From an uncultured Actinomycetes bacterium (GTDB taxonomy: Bacteria; Actinomycetota; Actinomycetes; Mycobacteriales; Nakamurellaceae), in the NCBI GenBank assembly GCA_937926105.1, contig CALANS010000051.1, positions 62,001 through 126,000 on the forward strand: a stretch of DNA of 64,000 nt, read 5' to 3'. Positions 56,010-64,000 of the stretch are shown here, piece after piece. The notes under the pieces were generated by a model. The model saw nothing but the letters and a program-made list of their open reading frames with translations, did no database searches and was not told the DNA's origin. The translations under genes and the position numbers were made by a program. Each line of letters opens with the position of its first letter. Positions within the stretch are counted from its first letter, which is position 1.

Positions 56010-56792
56010 ATGCCGATCAGTATCGAGCAGTATCTGGAGCACATCGAACGGGCGGCGGCCGGGCTGGCCGCGGACGCCGCCGACGCCGGGCTGGACGCTC
56101 CGGTGCCCACCTGCCCCGAGTGGACCGTCACCGATCTGGTGGGGCACCTGGGGACCGTGCACCGGTGGGCCACCGCGATCATCGCCGGAGCGCTGCCGAG
56201 CACCGACCTTTCCCGTGATGCCGACGTCGCGACCGAGCCGCCGGACGACCGGGCGGCGCTGGCCGGATGGTTCCGGGCGGGCGCCGATGGCCTCCTCGAC
56301 GCCCTGCGCGCGGCGCCGGACGATCTGGCCGCTGCGGTGTTCCTGCACGCCGCGCCGCCGCCGAAGACGTTCTGGGCCCGGCGGCAGGCGCACGAGACGA
56401 CCATTCATCGGATCGACGCGATGTCGGCCCGGCTCGGCCGATACCCGACCACCGCGGAGGCCGGGATCGCCCCGGGTCTGGCGGCGGACGGCCTGGACGA
56501 GCTGCTGGTTGGGTTCGTGCCGCGACGATCGTCCCGGCTGCGCTCGGCCGACCCGCTGACCATGCTGATCGCGCCCACCGACGTCGAGGTGGCCTGGACG
56601 GTTGCGGTCTCCGGGGACACGCCCGTCACCGCACCCGGCGCCGATCCCGACCACCCCGCCGATGTCGTGCTCACCGGACCGGCCGCCGCGCTGTACTTGG
56701 GGCTCTGGAACCGGGGCGACGAGATCTCCCAGACCGGTCGGGTGGATGCGCTCGGGCTGTGGCGTCAGATGGTGCGTGTCAGCTGGGCCTGA
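56010..56792 (+). CDS. Maleylpyruvate isomerase-family (mycothiol-type DinB) protein
   Basis: 260 aa. DinB-like four-helix region with CPEWTVTDLVGHLGTVHRW (first His ligand) and HETTIHRIDA (paired histidines). The C-terminal domain includes VVLTGPAAALYLGLWNR. Family members bind a metal and use mycothiol, the actinobacterial thiol. The specific reaction is unknown. Confidence 0.75.
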   Translation: MPISIEQYLEHIERAAAGLAADAADAGLDAPVPTCPEWTVTDLVGHLGTVHRWATAIIAGALPSTDLSRDADVATEPPDDRAALAGWFRAGADGLLDALRAAPDDLAAAVFLHAAPPPKTFWARRQAHETTIHRIDAMSARLGRYPTTAEAGIAPGLAADGLDELLVGFVPRRSSRLRSADPLTMLIAPTDVEVAWTVAVSGDTPVTAPGADPDHPADVVLTGPAAALYLGLWNRGDEISQTGRVDALGLWRQMVRVSWA

Positions 56793-56799
56793 CCACCCG

Positions 56800-57558
56800 C
56801 TACAGCTGAATGCCCCGGGTCAGCGCACCATCCACCACCAGGTTGGTTCCGCTGATGAAACTGGCCCGAGGGCTGGCCAGGAACACCACAGCGTTGGCCA
56901 TCTCCTGTGGCGTGCCCATCCGGCCGGTCGGATTGAGCGCCAGCGCCGAGTCGTACAGCTCCTTGTCGCCCTGCTTGATGCTGTCCCACACGCCGCCAGG
57001 GAAGAACGTGTTGCCGGGCGACACCGTGTTGGCGCGAATGTTCTTGCCCGCCAAGTGGAAGGCCAGACCCTGGATGTAGCCGACGATTGCCGTCTTGGCG
57101 GTACCGTAAGGCCCGGAAGCGAAGTCGGCCTCCCGCCCGGTGACGCTGGAGATCGCCACGATGGCCGCGGCGGTGCTGCGCTGCAGGTGCGGCATGGCCG
57201 TGCGCACCAGCCGCACCGTGCCCATCACGTCCACGTTCAGGCTGGCCGCCCAGTTCTCGTCGGTGTCCGGGATGGCCAGGGCGCTGACATTGGCCACCAC
57301 GACGTCGATTCCGCCCAGCTGCTCGGCGGCGCCGGCAACCCAGGAGGCGACCGCGTCGTCGTCGCCGACATCGGCGACGGTGCCGACCACGGTGCCGCGG
57401 TCGGTCAGCGCGGCGGTGGTCGCGGCGACCTCGTCGGCGTTCCGGGCGCAAAAGCTCACCGCGCAGCCCTCGTCCAGGAAGGTCTCAACGATGGCGCGGC
57501 CGATACCCCGGGTGCCGCCGGAGACCAGCACTCGCCTGCCTGCAAGCTGTAGATCCAT
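56800..57558 (-). CDS. Short-chain dehydrogenase/reductase
   Basis: 252 aa. NAD(P)-binding GGTRGIG (residues 14-20), DVVVANVSA, catalytic Ser in ISSVTG and YGTAK (Tyr/Lys pair), and VSPGNT after the active site. A soluble classical SDR. The formamidase-like gene lies 53 bp upstream on the same strand, so the two may be co-transcribed. Its substrate is unknown. Confidence 0.85.
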   Translation of the reverse strand: MDLQLAGRRVLVSGGTRGIGRAIVETFLDEGCAVSFCARNADEVAATTAALTDRGTVVGTVADVGDDDAVASWVAGAAEQLGGIDVVVANVSALAIPDTDENWAASLNVDVMGTVRLVRTAMPHLQRSTAAAIVAISSVTGREADFASGPYGTAKTAIVGYIQGLAFHLAGKNIRANTVSPGNTFFPGGVWDSIKQGDKELYDSALALNPTGRMGTPQEMANAVVFLASPRASFISGTNLVVDGALTRGIQL

Positions 57559-57611
57559 GGTGTGGTCAGCCTTTCCGGTTCGAACGGTGTCTGGTGCTAC
57601 AGCGTCCTTCG

Positions 57612-58622
57612 TTACAGGGTCGCGGCGCGGGCGCGCAGGTCACGGTGCAGCCCGCCGAACGCGTCCACCGTGGGCAGCAGATCCTTACGGACCTTGACGG
57701 CCACGCTGTAATTGGCGTCCACCACGTTGGCGATCGGCGCCTCGGTGGTCTGCGAGAGCAGCTGATAGGCGTCCATCGCGTGCAGGCCGTGCAGCTCGGC
57801 GATCCATCGCACCAGTTCGGCGTTGGCGATGCGCCAGGAGTCCTCCATCGGCCGGCTGGACCCGATCGCCATCAGGTGGGTGTCGTCCTCGATACGCGGC
57901 CAGGTCGGGGCGGCGCCCGTGCCGGATCCCTTGAGCAGCTCCACGATCAGGGTCGTGGTCATCGCCCCCTCCACCGCGGTACCACAGGCCTCACCCTCAC
58001 CCTGCCGATAGTGCCCGTCACCGATGGAGAACAGCGCGCCCGGCACGTTCACCGGCAGGAAAACAGTAGCGCCCGCCCGCATCTGCGGGGTGTCCATGTT
58101 GCCGCCGAACCGGTCGGGCACCAGTGAGCTGCGCACCTCCCGGCCGGCGGGGGCGACCCCGACGGTGCCCAGCATCGGCGCCATCGGCAGCTCGACCGCG
58201 AAATCCGAGTGCCGGGCGACGAATCCGACGGTGCCGCGGTCCCGGTCGACCTGGTAGATCCAGGTGGTGTCGGGCAGCGCGTCCTGCAGCGTGACGGTGC
58301 GGTCGGTGCTGGTCATGCCGCCGAAGAACGGCATCGCCGCCGACGCGCCCCAGTCCCGGGCCGGCTCCAGCGACACCAGGTGCAGCGCGAGGGTGTCGCC
58401 GGGCTCGGCCCCGTCCACGAAGAACGGGCCGGTCTGCGGGTTCACCGCGGAGAGGTCGACCCTCTCGGCGGACAGGTCGTCGATGCTGCGCAGCGCTCCG
58501 CCGAATGCGTCGTCGGACCACAGTCGCAGGGCCGTCCCCGGCGTGACGTGCAGGATCGGGGCGACGCCGCCGAAGGTGTAGGCGTACTGGTCGCGGGTGG
58601 GCGTGAACTCGACGAGGTCCAT
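57612..58622 (-). CDS. Acetamidase/formamidase-family hydrolase
   Basis: 336 aa from ATG 58622; the frame continues to 58811 but upstream sequence overlaps the end of purA. FmdA/AmdA features: PQTGPFFVDGAEPGDTLAL, FGGNMDTPQM, IGDGHYRQGEGEACGTAVE. The family hydrolyses formamide or short amides to ammonia plus acid. Substrate undetermined. Confidence 0.8.
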   Translation of the reverse strand: MDLVEFTPTRDQYAYTFGGVAPILHVTPGTALRLWSDDAFGGALRSIDDLSAERVDLSAVNPQTGPFFVDGAEPGDTLALHLVSLEPARDWGASAAMPFFGGMTSTDRTVTLQDALPDTTWIYQVDRDRGTVGFVARHSDFAVELPMAPMLGTVGVAPAGREVRSSLVPDRFGGNMDTPQMRAGATVFLPVNVPGALFSIGDGHYRQGEGEACGTAVEGAMTTTLIVELLKGSGTGAAPTWPRIEDDTHLMAIGSSRPMEDSWRIANAELVRWIAELHGLHAMDAYQLLSQTTEAPIANVVDANYSVAVKVRKDLLPTVDAFGGLHRDLRARAATL

Positions 58623-58698
58623 GCTCCGGCATGGTATCCGGAGGCGACCGCGGTGTCCGACGGGGCTCCGGGCGCCGCGCCCGGCATCGGGCCGTGAC

Positions 58699-60806
<2,108 letters not shown>

Positions 60807-60817
60807 GGGGAGCATTC

Positions 60818-61357
60818 ATGTTCGATCTAGGTTCCGTGGCGCAGACGATGAGTCGCCTGGTGTCCGGCGTCGGCGACGACCAGCTCGGCGATCCCACGCC
60901 GTGCCGGGAGTGGACCGTGGCCGATCTCCTCGCGCATATTCACCAATTCACGACGGTCTTCACCCAGAACGGGCATAAGGAAGCGGTTCAACCACCGGTC
61001 GGGCTGGTCGAGGATTGGCGAGTGGCAATTCCCGGTCAACTTGACGCGCTCGTCCGAGCGTGGCGCGAGACGTCGGCCTGGCAGGGGCGGGTGTCGGCCG
61101 GCGGTCTCGAGATGGATGCGGCCGATCAAGCGACCGTGGGCATTGAGGAACTGACGGTGCACGGCTGGGACCTGGCCCGGGCGACCAGTCAGGATCTGCG
61201 CGTCGATGATGCGGACCTGGACCGGGTGGATCGATTCTTCGATCTATTCGGCCCGGAACCGTTCGGCCCGGCGGCGCGCATTCCGGATGCCGCGACGCGT
61301 CTGGACGGCATCGTGGCGCGTACCGGCCGAGACCCGTCGTGGCGGCCAGAGCATTGA
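60818..61357 (+). CDS. TIGR03086-like DinB/MDMPI metal-binding protein
   Basis: 179 aa; GAGGGGAG precedes ATG 60818. DPTPCREWTVADLLAHIHQF supplies the first metal His and IEELTVHGWDLARAT the second pair, the pattern of TIGR03086 proteins. It is a smaller relative of the MDMPI protein at 56010. It follows the previous gene by 11 bp, probably in the same operon. Function unknown. Confidence 0.77.
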   Translation: MFDLGSVAQTMSRLVSGVGDDQLGDPTPCREWTVADLLAHIHQFTTVFTQNGHKEAVQPPVGLVEDWRVAIPGQLDALVRAWRETSAWQGRVSAGGLEMDAADQATVGIEELTVHGWDLARATSQDLRVDDADLDRVDRFFDLFGPEPFGPAARIPDAATRLDGIVARTGRDPSWRPEH

Positions 61358-61828
61358 CGGCCCGTCCCGGGCACCGATCCGTCCCGTCGGATCAATATCG
61401 CGTGCGGAAGTCTGATCGACTGTCCTTGCTTGGGAACAGGTTCCACGACGACCCTGAGTTCTGCATATCCAGTGGTGCGCAGATGCGGTTGGGGGAACGG
61501 CCTTCTCACGAGCAGATATTCCAACATTAGCGACACTACGGGCGATCTGGGCGGCAGTGCGGCGCCAATGTCGGCGGAGAGCGCCCGCTGTGCCGACCGG
61601 GTATGTCGAGAGCAACCCGAAGCCGCGATATCGCCCGGCGATGCGACGAGGTGTTCCGGATCGGGGGCATCTCGGTGCCATGGTGAGCGACATTTGCCCG
61701 GTCCACTGCCCGCGCCGATGTGCCGTGCCACGGGTAGTGGAAGAATCGCGCGCGGTGCCGCCTCGTAATGCGACGCAGAATAAGGCATGATCGTCAGGTA
61801 ACGACAAACCCACCTGGGGGAACCACAC
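61358..61828. other. 471-bp intergenic region upstream of the Lsr2-like gene
   Basis: No gene or RNA is recognised. It includes a 12-bp palindrome GGAACAGGTTCC (61433-61444). A GGGGGAA ribosome-binding site lies just before ATG 61829. It probably contains the lsr2 promoter, but no clear -35/-10 pair stands out. Confidence 0.4.
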
Positions 61829-62482
61829 ATGGCCAAGACCACCGCCAGCGCACTGATCGACGACCTCACCGGAGGCAAGGCCGCCGAGACCGTGTCGTTC
61901 GCACTGGACCGGACCGCCTACGAGATCACTCTGAACAAGCGCAATGCGGCCGCGCTGCGCAAGGTGATTGGTCAGTACGCCGCTGCGGGCCGGCCCGCCG
62001 GCACCGTGGTGGAAATTGCCGGCCCGGCGGCCGCCGGCGGCACACGTGCCGCGTCGAAGTCGACCACCCGCCGCGCCGCCGGCGCATCGAAGTCGGCCGC
62101 TGATAAGTCGACCTCCGCGAAGAAGTCGGCCACCAAGACCGCCGCCACGAAGCGAAAGTCCGCCGCGACGAAGGCGGCGCCGGCAGCCACCAAGCCGGCC
62201 AGGTCCGCGTCGAAGAAGTCGGCGGCCGCCGCGCCCGAGGCCAAGCCCGCGGCGCGGGGACGCGCAGCGACAAGGTCGACCGCGAAGGGGGCGGCGAGCG
62301 CCAAGCCCGGCAGGTTGGCGTCCGCGACGAAGTCCACGCGTACCGCGGGGCGTAAGAAGGCTGCGGCCACCGTGTCCCAGGCAGATATTCGCGCCTGGGC
62401 GGTGGCGCAGGGCCTTGCGGTGTCGTCCCGGGGGAGGCTGCCCGGCGCCGTCCGTGAGCAATACCTTGCCGCTCAAGGCTGA
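61829..62482 (+). CDS. Lsr2-type nucleoid protein with histone-H1-like linker
   Basis: 217 aa, against about 112 for classical Lsr2. Residues 1-62 match the Lsr2 dimerisation domain (LIDDLTGGKAAETVSFALD, YEITLNKRNAAALRKVI). Residues of about 183-217 match the DNA-binding domain (IRAWAVAQGLAVSSRGRLP, AT-hook-like RGR). About 115 residues of Ala/Lys/Ser/Thr/Arg repeats in between resemble eukaryotic H1 or HupB tails. Predicted to bridge and coat AT-rich DNA, with the tail adding sequence-independent binding. Confidence 0.85.
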   Translation: MAKTTASALIDDLTGGKAAETVSFALDRTAYEITLNKRNAAALRKVIGQYAAAGRPAGTVVEIAGPAAAGGTRAASKSTTRRAAGASKSAADKSTSAKKSATKTAATKRKSAATKAAPAATKPARSASKKSAAAAPEAKPAARGRAATRSTAKGAASAKPGRLASATKSTRTAGRKKAAATVSQADIRAWAVAQGLAVSSRGRLPGAVREQYLAAQG

Positions 62483-62595
62483 TCCGGCCGGGAGAGCATG
62501 ACCGGCGGCGGAGAAACGTGGCCGACCTGCGCCACATGCGTTGGGTCGCCGTAGGTTCCGATGATCATGTTCCTCGACCAGCCGGCGGCGGAGTA

Positions 62596-63003
62596 TCAGG
62601 GCAGCAATGCCTCCGGGATCTCCGGGTCGGCGTCGGCCAGGAACGCCCGGACCCGGTCCACCTCATCGCCCTCGCCGAACTGCGCGGCCGCGCGGCCGAG
62701 CGCGGCCAGCGCGCGCAGGAAGCCACGGTTGGGCTCGTGCGACCACGGGATCGGCCCGGCGCCCTTCCAGCCGTGCCGGCGCAGTAGGTCGAGCCCCCTG
62801 TGGTATCCCACCCGGGCATAGGCGTAGCCGGCGACGTCGTCACCGCCGGTCAGCGCGCGTTCGGCCAGGTCGGCCCAGCCCGCGCTGGAGGCCGGGTGCG
62901 CCCGCACGACATCGCGCGGATCGGCGCCGGCTGCCAGCTCGGCGCCGGCCTCGTCGGCCGGTAGTTGGATCGGTGGTGGGCCCAGCAGGTTCGCTCCGCT
63001 CAT
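62596..63003 (-). CDS. DUF3151-family protein
   Basis: 135 aa from ATG 63003 (ATG 63012 possible). Helical repeat-like protein with VVRAHPASSAGWADLAERAL, YARVGYHRGLDLLRRHGWKG and GFLRALAALGRAAAQFGE, typical of DUF3151. The family is actinobacterial and often near purA. Function unknown. Confidence 0.75.
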   Translation of the reverse strand: MSGANLLGPPPIQLPADEAGAELAAGADPRDVVRAHPASSAGWADLAERALTGGDDVAGYAYARVGYHRGLDLLRRHGWKGAGPIPWSHEPNRGFLRALAALGRAAAQFGEGDEVDRVRAFLADADPEIPEALLP

Positions 63004-63114
63004 GTCGGCCATCCTGCCGGTCGGAGCCGCCGGTGCCGGCATCGACCCCACCACCGGCCGACCCTTCGAGGGATTGGGCCGACCGGCCCGGCCGACCCGC
63101 AGGGCCACGGCCGC

Positions 63115-63402
63115 TCACACCTGGAACTGGGCGGCGGCGGCCGCGTCCACCTGCCGGTACGACTGCGCCGCGCGCTGGACCGCGTCCGCCAGCGCCCGCA
63201 GCGCCCTCTGGCGGTCCTGCGCCGAGGCGGACCACCGTGCCTTGAGCGCCGTGTAGGCGGCCAGCGCGTCGGACCGCATGTCGCCGGTGGCTGCGATTGT
63301 CGTGTCCAGCTCCGCGAGGTGCGACTCGATTCGCCCCCAGGTGGCCACCAGGCCCTCGTGTCCGGAGTCCATGGCCGCGTAGTTCACCCTGATCGTGGTC
63401 AT
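63115..63402 (-). CDS. WXG100/ESAT-6-like protein (second of pair)
   Basis: 95 aa, overlapping the upstream gene by 4 nt (ATGA). Two predicted helices; the turn reads WSA instead of WxG (LKARWSASAQDRQRAL). Size, helical hairpin and paired gene order fit ESX (type VII) substrates that form heterodimers. No ESX core gene is inside the window. Confidence 0.7.
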   Translation of the reverse strand: MTTIRVNYAAMDSGHEGLVATWGRIESHLAELDTTIAATGDMRSDALAAYTALKARWSASAQDRQRALRALADAVQRAAQSYRQVDAAAAAQFQV

Positions 63403-63701
63403 CCCGCCACCGCCGGGGTCGCGTCGGCGATGGCCTGCTCGGCCTGATCGAATGCCTTGCCGATGGCGGCCAGCCCGGCGCCGTGCCCGAGCAGCGCGGT
63501 CGCGAGTGCCCGGGCCTGGTCGAGATAGCCGTGCATTGCCGTGACGAATCGCGGCGCCGCCGTACTGGAATGCCAGCCCGCGCCGATGTCGGCCAGGAGG
63601 TCGCGCATGTGCGCGATTTCGCGATTCAGTGCTTCGCCGACCTGGTCCACACCGGATGCTGCGGTGGAAATCCGCGCCGTGGAGACATCGAATCCGTCCA
63701 T
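63399..63701 (-). CDS. WXG100/ESAT-6-like protein (first of pair)
   Basis: 100 aa from ATG 63701 with GGGGAGGG upstream. Helical hairpin with the turn WHSS (IGAGWHSSTAAPRF), again lacking the motif glycine. It is translationally coupled to the second small protein, consistent with an EsxA/EsxB-like heterodimer. Type VII components may lie beyond the right edge. Confidence 0.7.
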   Translation of the reverse strand: MDGFDVSTARISTAASGVDQVGEALNREIAHMRDLLADIGAGWHSSTAAPRFVTAMHGYLDQARALATALLGHGAGLAAIGKAFDQAEQAIADATPAVAG

Positions 63702-64000
63702 CGTCCCTCCCCTGTGTCCGGCAAACCCGTGCCCGCCGGTGGCCATGCCGGCTCGATGGATGCCCATGGCGTCGCCGACACCGACCATGCTGGCCCCTCG
63801 GGCGGGGCCGAGAGGTCGATGCCGGGTGCGGATGTGGATGGAATTCGGACAGGGGGACAACTGCCGAGTACCGTTTCCGGCAGCGCCGTTCCCGACAGAC
63901 GCCAGAGGCCAGGACCGGCGTAGTCCTGGCCTCTGACGAGCTCCGTTTCCATGCGGGCGTCGCACGGAACTGGGCGCAATGCCGTCCGGCATGCGGTGCC
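63702..64000. other. Right-edge region upstream of the WXG100-like pair
   Basis: No gene is supported on either strand; open frames here lack ribosome-binding sites and recognisable domains. It presumably contains the promoter of the leftward pair and the end of a gene arriving from outside, as suggested by the hairpin at 63903-63935. Confidence 0.4.
63903..63935. terminator. 13-bp perfect hairpin near the right edge
   Basis: CAGAGGCCAGGAC (63903-63915) and GTCCTGGCCTCTG (63923-63935) with a 7-nt loop. A good factor-independent terminator candidate for a gene entering leftward from beyond the edge. Confidence 0.6.

Noticed and set aside
61358..61828. Possible tRNA or small RNA gene in the gap before the Lsr2-like gene
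   Set aside because: No cloverleaf, no CCA end, no strong terminator; nothing beyond a 12-bp palindrome.

Overview
The window looks like chromosomal DNA of a high-G+C actinobacterium. Supporting signs are frequent GTG starts, GTP-dependent PEP carboxykinase, mycothiol-type DinB/MDMPI proteins, an Rpf with LysM domains, an Lsr2-type nucleoid protein, a WXG100-like pair, and purA next to a DUF3151 gene. A Nakamurella-like member of the Frankineae would fit, but that is inference. I saw no rRNA, tRNA, CRISPR array, transposase or integrase.

0-16.3 kb, core metabolism and maturation: the 3' part of a probable dynamin-like membrane protein and a three-repeat Asp/Gly-rich protein (DUF6802-like). 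Then a leftward coxD-coxE-xdhC accessory operon, tldD/tldE, pckG, a membrane-anchored coxG-like protein, and a branched-chain 2-oxoacid/pyruvate dehydrogenase operon (E1alpha-E1beta-E2, no E3).

16.4-34.6 kb, a carbohydrate-acid locus all on the + strand: a broken SLH-domain sialidase, DhaK/DhaL, two complete sugar ABC importer sets without ATPases, an apparently cytoplasmic Asp-box protein and a DapA/NanA-family lyase. These are followed by a small-molecule kinase (APH fold), an enolase paralogue with altered active-site residues, an aldehyde dehydrogenase and a LacI regulator. Five copies of a TGTCACCGGTGACA-type palindrome sit at the heads of the three transcription units and are the likely LacI operators. 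The proposed route is lyase, then aldehyde oxidation, then phosphorylation, then enolase-like dehydration to PEP.

34.9-35.8 kb holds a 49-aa conserved-looking small protein followed by tandem hairpins, and a GroES-family protein behind a SigD-like promoter.

35.9-48.6 kb, a sialic-acid utilisation locus: a FadR-type GntR regulator and three Gfo/Idh/MocA oxidoreductases leftward. Divergent from them is a peptide-type ABC importer (binding protein, permease, permease-ATPase fusion, ATPase), then NanA-like lyase, NanK-like ROK kinase and NanE-like epimerase. About 36-43.6 kb is visibly lower in G+C than its flanks, and the change falls inside the permease-ATPase fusion gene.

48.7-64 kb, mixed housekeeping: an MBL-fold protein, a PAP2 phosphatase, an AT-rich leader with a candidate c-di-AMP riboswitch before rpf, and a PolA-like polymerase. 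Further on are purD, an MDMPI-family enzyme, SDR, formamidase, purA, a purA-linked conserved protein, an Lsr2 homologue with a histone-H1-like linker, DUF3151 and a WXG100-like pair at the right edge. Two families of palindromic repeats occur: one intergenic (7.3 and 52.0 kb), the other in frame inside the E2 linker (15.2 kb).
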